This document shows positions 13,013 to 25,049 of a DNA stretch of 64,000 nucleotides, one piece after another. Every line of letters begins with the position of its first letter. Position 1 is the first letter of the stretch. The notes beneath the pieces were generated by a model. The model did not search any database, was not told where the DNA came from, and worked only from the letters and a program-made list of their open reading frames with translations. This DNA is from Chloranthus sessilifolius. Its lineage: Eukaryota; Streptophyta; Magnoliopsida; Chloranthales; Chloranthaceae. The stretch is taken from NCBI GenBank assembly GCA_021018995.1, contig CM037584.1:176346317-176410316 (forward strand). The letters are read 5' to 3'. A program made the position numbers and the translations under genes.

Positions 13013-14179
13013 CTCTCAAAACCCTCTCCTCTCTCCATCATTTCTCTCCAAACCCAAACCCTCTCCTCTCGCAAGTCTACATAGACGAAGACGATTTCGA
13101 GGCCAATTTTCAAGATTTCAAGGATGAATCTGAGGAGGAGGAAGAAGTAGATGTTAGTTAAGCCCTTCTCACTTCCCAAATCTGCTATCTCTCGAGGTAT
13201 CTATCACATCCATGATCTTTTATTATTTCCTTTCTGCTTAGTGTTGTGATCTGTCACTCTATTAATTCTTTAATCTTGGAATTTTTTCATTTTTTTTTCT
13301 TTTGTTATATGGGTTTTGTTTTTTATGGATTATGGAGTTTTTTTTTTTAAATAATCTTGGGAGTTATTCGATGAAATGGGTTTTGTTTTTTTGATGGATT
13401 TAGCCATTTAGGAGATGGGTTTTTGTTTTTAAATTTATTATTATTATTTCTTTTGGTTGAGAAGATTTCTATAAATCTTTATTTGTTTTTATTTATTTTT
13501 TAAAATCTTTTGAGATGAGTTCCTTATGTTTAATGTTCATTTTATGTTTTCGGTGGATTTTTCGAAGTGGTTTATTTATCTATTTATTTTTCATTGGGAG
13601 ATCTTGAATGAAATGATTTCCATGATTTAATTTTATTATGGGGTTGTGTTTTCTTTTTAAATCAATATTTAATTTTACTTTTTTACTTTTTCTTGAGAGT
13701 TTGTTTTAGCAGATCAAAGGGGGAAAAAGTTCATTTTTATTGTCACGTTGGGGAGTTGGAATGATACATTATTTGATCTTTGAATCTGTTTTTTCTTTTT
13801 ATATTTTGTTTCATAAATCTACTGTTTTTGTAGTTGCCAATTGCTTGTTTTATTTAGGTAATTAATTATTATTTTTATGGGCTTTTATAAAAAGTCTCAT
13901 TTCTTCTTTATGTTCGATATCTCCAAAATGATAGCTATAAATTAAGAAACTTTAACTATATCTATATATTTCAGATCCATCCATTTCCTAGGATTTTAAG
14001 CGTGCTAGATCACCAAAATTGAGCCGGATTCAAAATTTTCTTCTTCTCTCGTGAGGTAACTTGAATTTAACTAAAATTCAGATTTTTTGTCTATATATTT
14101 CAGATCCGTTAATTTTAGAACAGAACATAGGGGGGGGATTTTTGGCTATATATTTCTTATTTGAATTTTTCTTGTGGCA

Positions 14180-14248
<69 letters not shown>

Positions 14249-14317
14249 AGTAATATGAAATATGGGCCCCATTTTAGGAACTCGCCTTGGGACCTCAAAA
14301 TGTCAGGCCCGGCCCTA
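12836..14317. mobile_element. Non-autonomous hAT element, 1.48 kb, with 8-bp target duplication
   Basis: The element starts CAGGGCCGGCCCTG and ends TCAGGCCCGGCCCTA, so the termini are inverted with about 12 of 13 bases matching. The flanks carry CATAGGAT on both sides (12828-12835 and 14318-14325), the 8-bp duplication expected of hAT. The uninterrupted sister site near 22600 confirms the insertion. There is no transposase frame. Inside are a (TA)n at 12945-12965, a (CT)n at 12979-13009, a piece of an ERF-VII gene at 13081-13197 and a long (TA)n at 14183-14243. It must have been moved by a transposase made elsewhere. Confidence 0.85.
13081..13197 (+). pseudogene. ERF subgroup VII transcription factor fragment captured by the hAT
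   Basis: The plus strand reads IDEDDFEANFQDFKDESEEE, then VDV, then after a one-base shift VKPFSLPKSAISRG. The pattern of an acidic FEADFQxFKD block followed by DVKPF is a hallmark of the N-terminal half of group VII ERFs (RAP2.2/RAP2.12 type), low-oxygen regulators with a Cys-initiated N-degron. The MCGGAI start and the AP2 DNA-binding domain are absent. The CT-rich leader at 12979-13079 resembles a 5' untranslated region, although the MCGGAI exon is missing. The ERF-VII assignment is from memory of the family motif. Confidence 0.65.
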
Positions 14318-14564
14318 CATAGGATTCAAGAGGCATTTTTGGGGTATCTGTGATATGTGGAATAAAAAATGAGCCGTCTAATAGGTACGACATGATCTCA
14401 AGTCAATTGTATGAAAGATCGGCGTGAAATACGATCTCCTTCATCTGAAACGAAGCAATCTATGGTTTTGAAGGGGTGACCGATGTGGACGCTTTCAAAG
14501 ATTGTGTGGGCGCTAACAGAAGTACCCATACTTAATTGGCCATTGAAAATTCTTTTAAGGTGCT

Positions 14565-14905
14565 GTTATTCACACCGTGGAACCGTGAGCTCACCCCATT
14601 TCTTTCAGCCAGCATGCATTGACCACTTCTGAATGGAGATCATTTTTCATTCCAATCTTCCACGTAATGGATCTTTAGATCATTGGCGGACCATCAAACG
14701 GCTAGTGTTTGATTACGTGTGGGACACATCTCAAAAAGTGACCCTAAAATCATGCTTGAGCATGGTCTGTCAAATGATTTTAGGGCCACTTTTTGGGATG
14801 TGTGGCCGGAATAGAAAATGGCCTTATGACTGGAAGATTGATATGAAAAATGATTTCCATCATGTAATTCAAAGGCACATGCCCGTTAGAGAAGATGGGT
14901 AACGG
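14565..14905. repeat. Palindromic foldback copy (B type)
   Basis: The arms meet near 14765. Both contain GACACATCTCAAAAAGTG and TGACCCTAAAATCAT or their complements. The sister copy is at 22850-23275. The right end is shortened and runs into a GGGCTGGATTGAAGTCGGGT stretch also found at 23325. Confidence 0.65.
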
Positions 14906-15039
14906 GCTGGATTGAAGTCGGGTCGGGGTCCAGGGCCTTGAGGCATAGAGCTCTACCGGATGGGGTTTCTTTTCCTCATCAAGGTTTTTAGAGAGAGAGA
15001 GGAAGAAACTGATCAAAGCAGGTGCCCCGAAGAACAAGA

Positions 15040-15880
15040 ATGGGGTTTCTTTTTTTCATCAAGGTATATTATATAGCATTCATTAAAGTATATAGGATTA
15101 ATGAGATATTACTTTCATCATAAGATTATCAAAAACTTATCAAAGTGAGCTTTTAACGGGATGCATTAATTGGCTAAAAGGCTGTCATAGCTTCAATATT
15201 ACGTGTTTCTCTAGGTTAGCTATGCGATTCGCTAATAATAGGATGAGTTTTAAGTAAAAATTAAAATATATTCTAATAACTTTTAAACATAAACTATAAT
15301 TTTATATTTTATACAATATATAGCAAAATGTACATTCACTTTATACCAAAAGCATGGAAATAGCGTAACAGGATTTTTTCTTGGTGGGGGCTATAAATGA
15401 TAAATATAATATTAGTAATTATTTTACCATTAATTTGGGGCTTTTACATCGTAGATTTGAGAGATTATATACAAACAAAGGTTATAAGCTGCTTTTGTAT
15501 GGCTATTGAGTGAACGGCGGATCGCCCACTAGTGGCGAACAGAACTCAGTGAATCGGTTTGTATTTTCTAAGTTATCTAGCGAATTAGGTAACCCTGCAT
15601 GAGCTTGATAATCTTATGATGTTAGTGAGGAGAATCAATCACACGTCTGTCGCCATTAACCTTCCCTACATGCAATGATATAATTTATTATGCATGAAAA
15701 AGTGAATTGTATTTTTGTTTCTGTAGCTAAAATCTGTGTCACACAGACACGGGTGGGGAGGCCATAGAGCTTTTTTGTGCCATACATTCTACACCATATA
15801 ATATGGCTTTTTTGTGGTCATGCATTCTTCACCATATAATATGGCAGGTCAAACCACCTCAAACCACCGACTTATTCAAA
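15040..15880. other. Intergenic AT-rich DNA
   Basis: No gene, terminal repeat or domain is recognised here. The phrase ACCATATAATATGGC occurs twice at about 15790-15845. Confidence 0.4.
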
Positions 15881-16215
15881 CGTTCCCTCAATGTAAGCAC
15901 TTGGATAGGTACTCAAACATCATGTTGAGCTCTATGTGGCCCCCCAAAACAATGTTTTGATGCCACATGGAGCTCAATATCGCTGTATAGATCAATTTCC
16001 AATAATATAAACAAAAAAAAATCAGAATCAAATTTTAAAATTGAAAGTCAAATTTTGACTATGATTCAATTTTAAGACTCAAGAAGTGCATGGTGGATGT
16101 TCTTTGGAAATTTTTCTTTAGAAATGATCTAAACAATGTCATCTTGCTCTACATGGCACCTACAACATGTTTTGGGGGTCTCGACGTTAGATTACAGTGA
16201 GGGTACTCCACAGGA
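15881..16215. repeat. Foldback element, second family, degraded copy
   Basis: The arms share TTGAGCTCTATGTGGCCCCC and CAAAACAATGTTTTGATGCC with inverted partners near 16140-16180 (CTCTACATGGCACC). The layout matches the copies at 32937-33297 and 44205-44545. Confidence 0.45.
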
Positions 16216-16859
16216 GTAACTTCCCGGGATCTTTTTTTTTTTTTGAGAGAATCTTCTCGGGATCCTATGTATATGTATATAAGAACTCTCTCTCTCTCTC
16301 AATATATATATCTTTACTATTATATAAAAGTAAAAATAGTTTCTGTCACATTTTATAATACCAAAATTACCCTCAACCTTTTTAAACTTTTAATTCAAAT
16401 CATTTTATTATTTTATTGTATTCTTATCCAAAATTTCTAAAAATACCCTTAACCATTTTAAACTTTCAATCCATATCTTTATCCTATTTTATTGTACTCT
16501 TATCCAACCAAAACTAGTTTCGGTCAAATTTTGTTTTCACATGTATTAGAACCAAATTGCCTTTAACTCCTCCCTAAAACATAGAATCCCTTTTTCAAAA
16601 AGAATACGTAAATAATAGTATCCAAATAAATTCTCTTTCCTTCCTTATTTTTAGCTCCTTCAAAGAAACCCACAAATTTAAGAGAATTAATAATTTTGTC
16701 ATAAAAGTTCTATTTCTTAACACCTTTAAAGAAATCTACAAAGGTAAGAGAATTAATAATTTTGTCATAAAAGTTATCTTTTCTAACACCTTCAAAGAAA
16801 CCCACAAAATTAAGAGAATTAACAATTTTGCCATATAATATTGACTTGCTTTGATATCA

Positions 16860-16985
16860 AATTCCCTTACGTGGAAGATTGGGCAGAAAAATGATCTCCA
16901 TCAACTAATACAAAGAGTCGATGATTTTTTGCGTATGAGCCCTCTAAGATTTTGCGGGTGTTAAGTTACCCAAATAATAATTTAC
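16860..16985. repeat. Foldback family, single arm
   Basis: One arm only: GTGGAAGATTGGGCAGAAAA, then GATCTCCATCA and a degenerate terminal block. Confidence 0.45.
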
Positions 16986-17734
16986 TGGCATGTTGAAACC
17001 CTTTCAGCCACGATTAATGTACCCCTAATCAAATTTTCTCATCTTACCTAATCGATTTTCGGCTTTTCCCACCTAAAATTGAAATCATACTCGGTATGAA
17101 CCGATTTTCAGATCGATTGGGGTTTGTTCAATTAGTCAAGTTTTTTGGGTGGGTTTGAATTTCGGTTCAAAACTTACACCCATGCGTATGGTTGGTCATA
17201 AGACTTAAGCGAGCACTTAACTATATTTTACTTGGACAAGCATATGATACTTCTACGTAGTGATCTCAACAAATCGGATACTTGATACTCGACCTGCTCA
17301 GAACGATTTTTTTATTGGGCTAGGCACTAAACTTGACCTATTGGGCTAAGCTAGGCATGAAGTGTTAGACACAATCTATAGGTATGGCTCGTTCTGGTTA
17401 AGAAAAATTTGGGCTAAGTTACCCCCCAAAAATATAAAGAATCAACAACAAACCCTACCTTCAAATGTCCCTTAAGAACAATCTGAATCCGACGGCGGGC
17501 AAGGCAATCCGATCAACTCATCTCTATCAAGAGTTTTCGGAGATTTCGGGGGCTCAGGACTGTCCGATGGGTTATGATCGAGATTTGCAGTAGGTTTAAG
17601 GTTTCAAAGATGGTTTAGCCAAGCTTTGGAAGAGGAAGAGATGGAAGGGATCAGAGAGGGGAATCCTAACGTGCACCAAGTAATCAGTTGACCTTATCAA
17701 ACCATAGCAACTCGCATGCTAGTTAAGACCCCAC

Positions 17735-18370
17735 CTTCAAACGTATCTTTAAATTCCCCAACTGAATCTTTGAGAGCGCCCATGTAAGACCCCACCTTCA
17801 AACCTACCTTTAAATATCCAATTGAATCTTTGAGAGCGCCCATGTTAAAACCCATTGGCTACTTTGAATTAGACGATAAGAGTGTTTTTCGTTCCAATCT
17901 TTTACACATTTGATCTTGAGATTATGGGTGTACTATCAAACGGTCAGATATTGATTTGACGTGCACATATTCCAAAGTGACCTTAAAATCAAATTTAAAC
18001 AAGATGAATGGCACACGATTTTACCAAAAATGATTTTACCTTTAAATATGCCTATCAAATATATAAGGGTTCCCATGTTAAAACCAATTGATAGTTTTGA
18101 ACCAAATGATGGAGAATGCTTTTCATTCAAACATTTCACACACTTGACCATGTAATTTTAAGGCTATTTTTATGGATTTGTGCCACATGGAATCAAAACT
18201 TGATTGTATGATGGAATGTTTATGGTCTCAAGATCCGCTTTCTAAAATATTGGGGGACAAACGATTTGCATCATATGATTTCAAGAAATCAATGGGTTTC
18301 AAGGAATTTCTTATAGGCGTTTTAAGTAAAGATACATAGGTACCCGCATAGGTTCCATAAATATCAAAAT
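17735..18370. repeat. Foldback family, two adjacent copies
   Basis: There are repeated blocks of CTTTGAGAGCGCCCATGT (17769 and 17830). A hairpin about 18030-18370 has a TTTCATTCAAACATTTCACA arm and a GGTCTCAAGATCCGC partner arm. A block nearly identical to 17850-18010 recurs at 19510-19680. Confidence 0.55.
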
Positions 18371-18429
18371 TTCTTTTAAATTAGGTGCAATAGCATAATT
18401 TTTCTGTGCAAGTAATCACTCCCCGTATT

Positions 18430-18830
18430 TTTTATAGGTACCTCCGTCAGCACCTACGTTAAAAGACAATTCAAACCCATTGACTAATTGGAGTCAGAAG
18501 ATGAAGATCGTTTTTCACCCCAATCTTCTACCAATGGATCTTGCGACCATGAGTGTACCATCAACCAAGCATTTGTTTATTTCATGTGGCATAAATTGCA
18601 AAAATATAACCTGAAGTCACATGACACACATCATGCTCAAACGTGATTGTAAGACTTCTTTTTGGGATATGTGTCATGCAGAATAAGAAACTAGCCATCC
18701 GAGGGTAAGATCGTAGTCTCAAAAACTATTCTACGAAAGATTAGGGTGAAAACGATCTCCATTACCTAATTCCAAGTAATTATGGATTTTAATGGGGTGC
18801 AATCACCATTTTATTATTTTAAGTTACTTT
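18430..18830. repeat. Foldback family copy
   Basis: A full hairpin. The left arm has GATGAAGATCGTTTTTCACC and the right arm ends GAAAACGATCTCCATTACC. The centre near 18630 holds ACACATCATGCTCAAACGTG. Confidence 0.6.
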
Positions 18831-19429
18831 CGCAGTTTTCTCATCCTACTTAATAAATTTTTAATTTTTTCCCCCAAAAATCGAAACTAGTCCAGAATAG
18901 GTTCATGATTGATTTTCGGGTCTTTTTGGACCAGCTCGATTCGCCGATTTTCGGGTCAGATTCGGGTTTTGAGTCAAAACTTGGACCCCTATGTATGGGT
19001 GGACATTACTATTCATATTTTTTAATAATAATTAATAAATACGTAGAGTATGAAAATTTGAAGCCTTAGTTACATCAGTTATTATAAAATTAAAGTAGAA
19101 ATTAACAATTAAGAAAATTTTATTAAATATATATAATTAGTATATAATCAAATTAATCGAGCGCGATAGGATAGAAACATGTATCTATAGTAAGTTCTAC
19201 AAAATACTCGAATCAATATAATATTTAACAATAATTGTTATTAGTTTTTCAGTGATTGACTGATAGTATACGATTATAATTTTATACGATCAGTCAATTT
19301 TAACTCATAATTAAAATTATCTTTGATCAAAATATTTCATTTTACGGTGTGCACGTGAGTTGCACGTGCACTTCTCAAATATGTTTGAACCGCATTTAGA
19401 GTTCAAACAGTTAGACCTGATCAAACCAT

Positions 19430-19890
19430 AGCAACTCTGCATGCCAATTAAGATCTCACCTCCAAGCATACCTTTAAATACCCCAACTGAATCTTTGAGA
19501 GCGCCCGTGTTAAAACCAATTGACTACTTTGAAATGGATGATAACAGTGTTTTTCATTCCAATCTTTCACACACTTAATCATGAGATTATGGGTGTACTA
19601 TCAAATGGTCAGATATTGATTTGACGTGCACAGATTTCAAAGTGACCTTAAAATCAAATTTAAACAAGATGAATGACAGGTATTTTAGCTTTAATTAACT
19701 ACGCCCACCGAATCTATTAGGACACCCATGTTAAAACCAATTGACAATTTTGAACCAAATGATGGAGAATTTTTTTGCTCCAACTTTTCACACACTTGAT
19801 CTCGAGATAATGAGCGTACCATCAAATAGTCAGACATTGATTTGACGTGACACAGATCCCAAAAAAGTGACCTTAAAATCAAATTTGGTA
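19430..19890. repeat. Foldback family, partial copies
   Basis: Left arms repeated in the same direction (TTTGAGAGCGCCCGTGTTAA and later TAGGACACCCATGTTAAAAC), without full right arms. Confidence 0.5.
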
Positions 19891-20402
19891 TCAATATCTC
19901 GAAAATGAATATTTCTTTCAAGTCAAAGTGCAACATACAATTTATCAAAATTATCTTACAATGTCGTAGATGTCCCAAAGCATTAAATACGAGACTACGG
20001 ATAATGAAGACGATAAAATCCTCAAGAAAGTTAAAGTCGAGAAGGAATAAATACTCATTTTCGGTTTAATTGAAATTTCTAGATTATATTTATTTGTTAG
20101 TTTTAATATTTTTTCTTTATGTTTTATAGTTGACAATATAAGTTATATTTTTTTATTTTTTATTAAATTTTTTATAATTTTAAATTATACATAATAAAGA
20201 CATAAGAAGCACAGTAATAAGTTTTTTTTTTTTGTCTTTACTAAATCATAAAACATAGTAACGAACGCTTGAAATACTTTATTTTTTTTATGTTCAAATC
20301 ACCCGATAGATGTCTAAAAATAAAATTTGATCATTTAAAGTTCATAATATCCCTGTGCATTTGCACGTGCCTTTTTACTAGTATATGTATATATATTAGA
20401 AT

Positions 20403-21631
20403 TGTGGCAGCCCGGATTTTCTTAATTGTTGGCACGTGACACCGGCTTCTTAAGGGGAAGTTGCGCGCACCTTTTTACTATTTTATTACCACTATTTTCT
20501 CATGTGTATTATATACACACTAAGTTAAACCTTGCGTATGTAATACACACGTGAAGGCACAGATTTTGAGGTACAAACTTATGTACATTTTTCATATTGG
20601 CTCACCCTTTTGACCTCGGGATTGGTGCTAGGTGATCCCAATCTTCCACAAACTTCCCCCTTCACCATTTTTAATACTGTGTACCCCTAGTGGACCCCAT
20701 CCCATCCAATTCTCATTCAAAACTTAGAATCTTTGAATTTCTATTATCTCAATTAAAATGCCTTCCAAACTTCAATTAAGTCTATCTTACCTTAGCTAAA
20801 CTTGCCTAATTAGTAAAACATAATCTTTTAAGAACCCTAGAAACCCTAGAACATGTAATTATCAAATTACTATTCCATTCTCTCTATTCATTTCTAGAAT
20901 AATTTATGGATGACAGACGCTTATCTCATCCAAGGGGGTTGTCCTTGAGGAGAAGAAACACCATCCATGTGCTCTTATGAGTGCCAATTGGGGATAGACA
21001 TTTATCCTGACACTTGTCAAACACAAATTGACTTTTCTTTTTCTTTCTAGAATAACTCATGGATGGTGGGCATTTGTCACATCCAAGGGTTATTCTTGAG
21101 AGAAAGTAGCACAAATCATTGTGCTCTTAAGAGGCTCAATTGGAGCTTGACAATTGTCTAATACTTGTCAAACCTTAATTGACTCTTCTTCCTAACACAA
21201 CTCTTAGATTGACAACATTTGTCACATTCAAGGGTTATTCTTGAAGAAATTAAAGAAGCATAAAATTTTTGTGCTCCTAAATGAGCCAATAGGGGCTTGG
21301 CACTTGGCTAACAATTATCAAGCTTTTATTATCCAATTTTTCTATAAATTGTGGTCTTCTACTCTTCTCAAAGGGCTAGAATTTTAAACCCTCAAGCCTC
21401 GTCCGAGGGCCAGGAAAGGCTCAGATTTTGAACAATTTCTTCAAAAAGTGCAAAATGAGGCTATTTTCATGTAAGATTCGCGTGCAACAAAGATGATATC
21501 TACCTTTCAAGCCAAACATTTCTTATAGAAATCACAAAACTATAAGTAGGAACATAGAATAAAAATTAATACTTGAATTCGAAGTTAAAAATTGGATTCT
21601 TAAGAGACCATGTTACCAAGTTCACTCCCCA
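20403..21631. mobile_element. Candidate solo LTR, 1.23 kb
   Basis: It begins TGTGGCAGCCCGG and ends CCCCA, with AGAAT on both sides (20398-20402 and 21632-21636). The start resembles the solo LTR edge at 46162. Three tandem copies of a unit near 150 bp lie inside at about 20907-21330. Part of the inside is related to 33430-33877 and 44700-45168. A 5-bp match can arise by chance, so this is tentative. Confidence 0.4.
20907..21330. repeat. Three tandem units of about 150 bp
   Basis: Each unit contains a CATTTGTCACATCCAAGGG-like phrase, a TTATTCTTGAGAGAAA-like phrase, then TGTGCTCTTAA and CTTGTCAAACC. Single, more degraded units occur in both copies of the 31672-45168 tandem duplication. Confidence 0.6.
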
Positions 21632-21842
21632 AGAATCCCGCGTGAAGAAAGTTTAAGAGGAAGCGATCAAAAATTTTGGGACTCAGGATTTGATGGCTGC
21701 TAGCTCATTGACATCTACCTCATATATTATAGTTGCTCTTAACCTGGCCAAAGTAGTCAAAATCTTTTTCGCTCTTGCAAATTTTGAAAGGGCATCAAAA
21801 TATAAAATTGTACTCAGGATTTGATATGTATCTCAGGTAACG

Positions 21843-22250
21843 ATTAGTATTGTTGTACTCGAATTTTAATTTTAAAAAATTACCTTCTTTTAAGACCTTA
21901 CACATGATTCGATTTATAGTTCACCATGTGGGTAATGGATCCTCTTTCCAATACTTTCAATAATAGCAGAAATATTTTTTTGTGTAATACGCGTTTGGCA
22001 ACTGTTGGAACTTCATTTCCTCTATCAAACGAATGTGTTTAAAGAATAAAGAAGGTAGCATTTCTTAACAATTGGGATTATAGATGTTGCATTAGGGTAC
22101 AAAAATCCATTCTTCGTGGAACACTTCCGAGTGTTTTTTCTCTAACCACACACCTAATCTTTAAATGCCATTTATTTGGAAGATTCATATACATCATCAG
22201 TTGGACAATTCATCTATCTATTGACCATCAAATACCAAAATACTTAAATG
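21843..22250. repeat. Repeat module copy 2 (left part)
   Basis: Block-wise match to 11535-12480. It serves as the comparison copy that dates the insertions in copy 1. No gene. Confidence 0.65.
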
Positions 22251-22366
22251 TAGGGGTGGCAATGGGCTAGGCTTGGATTTTTGTTATTTTTTTAATTAGG
22301 CTACGCCCAAGCCCGACTCGTTTATAGTATATTTTGAGGCCCGAGGCCGGCCAATTGTCACCCCTA
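22251..22366. mobile_element. hAT MITE, 116 bp, with 8-bp target duplication
   Basis: Termini are TAGGGGTGGCAAT and TTGTCACCCCTA. The target duplication CTTAAATG is perfect on both sides (22243-22250 and 22367-22374). The inside is rich in GGCCC-type words. No coding capacity. Confidence 0.85.
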
Positions 22367-22371
22367 CTTAA

Positions 22372-22810
22372 ATGGATACCTCTATTAGCGCCCACGCAAT
22401 CTCTGAAAGTACCTTCATTGGAAACCCCTTCAAAACAATTGATTGCTTCGGATCAGATGATGGAGATCGTGTTTTTCTCCGATCTTTCACACAATGGATC
22501 ATGAGATCACGTCGCACCTATCAGATGATTAGGTTTTCATGCCACATGTCACAGATCCCCAAAAAATGGCTCTAAAATCACGTTTGAACTTGATGTGTGC
22601 CATAGGATTCAAGCGACATTTTTTGGGATCTGTGATATGTTGAATAAACAAACAACCGTCTAATAGGTGAGACATGATCTCAACATCCGTTGTATGAAAG
22701 ATCGCTGTGAAACACGATCTCTATCATCTGATCCTAAGCAATTAATGGTTTTGAAGAGGTTTCCGATGTGGATGCTTTCAGAGATTGTGTGAGCGGTAAT
22801 AGAAGTACCC
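22372..22810. repeat. Long palindromic foldback element, best intact A-type copy
   Basis: The left end GGATACCTCTATTAGCGC and the complement of the right end (GGGTACTTCTATTACCGC) pair, and pairing goes on through most of both arms to a centre near 22590. The arms of about 210 bp flank a short spacer. No transposase. The length of the arms suggests a Mutator-like element rather than a short MITE. Confidence 0.75.
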
Positions 22811-22849
22811 ATACTTAATTGGCCAATGAAAATTCTTTAAGGGTACCAT

Positions 22850-23275
22850 TAGTCACACCCGTGGAACTGTGATCTCACCCTATCTCTTCCAGCCAGCATG
22901 CATTGACCACCTCTGAGTTGGACAATGGAGATCATTTTTCATTTCAATCTTCCACATAATGGATCTTTAGATCATGGGCGGACCATCAAACTGCTAGTGT
23001 TTGATTACGTGTGGGACACATCTCAAAAAGTGACCCTAAAATCATGCTTGAGCATGATGTTTGTCAAATGATTTTCAGGCCACTTTTTTGGTATGTGTGC
23101 CACGTGGAATAGCAAATGGCCTTATGATAGAACGCCCATGATTATATGATCTGTTGTGTGAAAGATTGATATGAAAAACAATCTCCATCATCTGATTCTA
23201 AGGCGATCAATGCATGCCGGTTGGAAAAGATTGGTGAGATCACAAATTCACAGGGTAAAAATAATGGTTCCCATT
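22850..23275. repeat. Long palindromic foldback element, B-type copy
   Basis: The arms contain CCAGCATGCATTGACC and its inverted partner near 23210-23230, and GACACATCTCAAAAAGTGAC with its partner near 23085. The centre is near 23060. Confidence 0.7.
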
Positions 23276-23480
23276 CTTTAATCACAAATTGACGGTCCAC
23301 GATATACTTACTTTAGGCTATCAACGGGCCAGATTGAAGTTGGGTCAGGGTCGAAAATGGCTCGGCCCTACCCGGGCCTTGAGGCATAGAGTCGTAGCCT
23401 GAGCCAAAATGCATTCAACCCAATCCTGCCCTTGTATGGGGCCGGGCCAGACCCATCACGGGCCAAGTTTTTTCAAACCA

Positions 23481-23484
<4 letters not shown>

Positions 23485-23539
<55 letters not shown>
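23485..23539. repeat. (TA)n microsatellite, about 55 bp
   Basis: A pure TA run within copy 2 of the repeat module. Confidence 0.9.
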
Positions 23540-23542
<3 letters not shown>

Positions 23543-24619
23543 TTGTTTTGATGCCTATTTAAAAAGTGATAATTAATATGCATGTTCAACAAAATAATTT
23601 AAAATTGTCCCTGAGTATTTTATCACATTTGTATTGTATAGTTTATATTATATGGAGGCTTGAAAATTTACCTTCTTTCATATATATTTCATATATATTA
23701 TATGGAAGCTTTTAGGAATGAGTTTTTGTAAATATAGAGGGGAGAGGATTTAATAGGGATACTTGGTCATTTGACTCGCTCCAAGTATCAAACCGAGTCT
23801 ATGGTTTAATCTTAGGGCATTTGAGTACAATGGTCCTAAAGGCTAATTATATATAATTATCTTTCATAATACTAGTAAAATTGCACGTGCGTTGTAAATA
23901 TTTCGTCTTATAGTTATTAAAAAAATTATGTTATATATAAAATTTATCTGTATCCTTTGTATGATTATCAATACGTAATTTACAACCATCTAATCTATCA
24001 AAAATTTTATATTCTAATAGTTATTAGTATGTTTTACATAGGGTTGTTACCGACTTGAGTTGATTTTACACCTGACCTACCTGATGGCAACCAAAGTTTT
24101 GGCCCAACCCATTGACAAGCTGCCTTAATTTCACATACAGATATAAATTTAAAAGGAGAAATGGGAAGATGCATCTGAATGATGGCGTGGAGTGCTGCAT
24201 CCGAATGCCAAATCACATGCCACGTAGCATAATCAATCCAAAATAACACCCGTTTTGAGTTCATCAGTCTAGACATGACTTTAAAAAATCAACTTTTTTG
24301 GCCTCCGATTGATGGATCAAAGATAAGGTGAACTAACTTAGTCCATTGATTTTGAGTACCTTTGACTAAATTTTCAATGTTGATTTTGCATCCGATCATA
24401 TGCCCAATTTTTTTGTGTAGTACTTGATCGATCATTAGATTATAACCTTTAAATAAGACAACTCAGATTGTATTTTCACATGATATAGTTTCCCAAAATA
24501 TCAAGCCTTTCTTTTAAACTATGTACAAGAGCTAACTACTATGGTGCAAGTAATGGCTCCCTCGGATTCTATGTTAGACCACAACTCTCTCTCTCATACG
24601 GTTCTTAGAGACGTTTCTT

Positions 24620-25045
24620 TCTGTGAAAGGTACCTTTATTTCCAACTCTAAGATTTTTCTTTTTAAACCATTGTTAAAGCCATTGAACACTTTCAATCGG
24701 TTCAATGGAGATTTTTTTCATCCCAATTTTCGATATAATAGATCTCGAAATCTTGGTCCTAGCATGAGACTGTCAAATTTTGATTGTATGCTCATGATAT
24801 CAAGATCCCTTATGTTTGAGTGTGATATAGGTCATGTGATTTTAGAGTCATATTTTAAATTAGTGTGCCATGAGGAATAAAATTATGACCGTCTGCCGAT
24901 ATGCCCATGATTTCCAGATCAACTTTTTGAAAGATTGGGATAAAAAATTATCTCCATCCTATGATTCAAAGCGATCAATGCATGGAGGTGAGATAAGCCC
25001 ATATTCAGTAGAAATCTTGGTTATTTTATGGTACTGTTAAACTAC
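24620..25045. repeat. Foldback family copy
   Basis: Hairpin arms: TTTTCATCCCAATTTTCGA at 24715 and GGGATAAAAAATTATCTCCA at 24925, with terminal words near AGGTACCTTTATTTCC. Confidence 0.55.
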
Positions 25046-25049
25046 CCCA

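Larger units (their letters stand above)
12597..14530. repeat. Long palindromic foldback element, interrupted by a hAT
   Basis: The left arm (12597-12835) and right arm (14318-14530) are inverted copies of each other. They share TACCTCTATTAGCGCCCA, a GATGATGGAGAACGTG block and a CCCCAAAAAAATGG block with their complements. The uninterrupted sister copy is at 22372-22810. The hAT at 12836-14317 entered near the centre of the hairpin. The long terminal inverted repeats suggest a Mutator-like foldback element. Confidence 0.7.
16311..20381 (+). mobile_element. Helitron A, 4.07 kb, non-autonomous
   Basis: The 5' end is TCTTTACTATTATATAAAAG and the 3' end is CTAG at 20378-20381, preceded by a small hairpin (GTGCA..TGCAC). 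It sits between A at 16310 and T at 20382, the classic A/T Helitron target, in a (TA)-rich tract. The 5' 120 bp matches the reverse complement of the region just inside 26943 (Helitron B), which supports the end call. It encodes no RepHel protein. The inside is mostly foldback copies and AT-rich filler. Confidence 0.65.

Noticed and set aside
12892-13179. Overlapping frames rich in S/L and R/E repeats in the hAT
   Set aside because: They are translations of the (CT)n and (TA)n tracts. The only coding signal there is the ERF-VII piece in another frame.
19335-19375. GTGCACGTGAGTTGCACGTGCAC hairpin as a Helitron end
   Set aside because: No CTAG follows within a few bases on either strand, so it is probably an unrelated or degraded end inside Helitron A.
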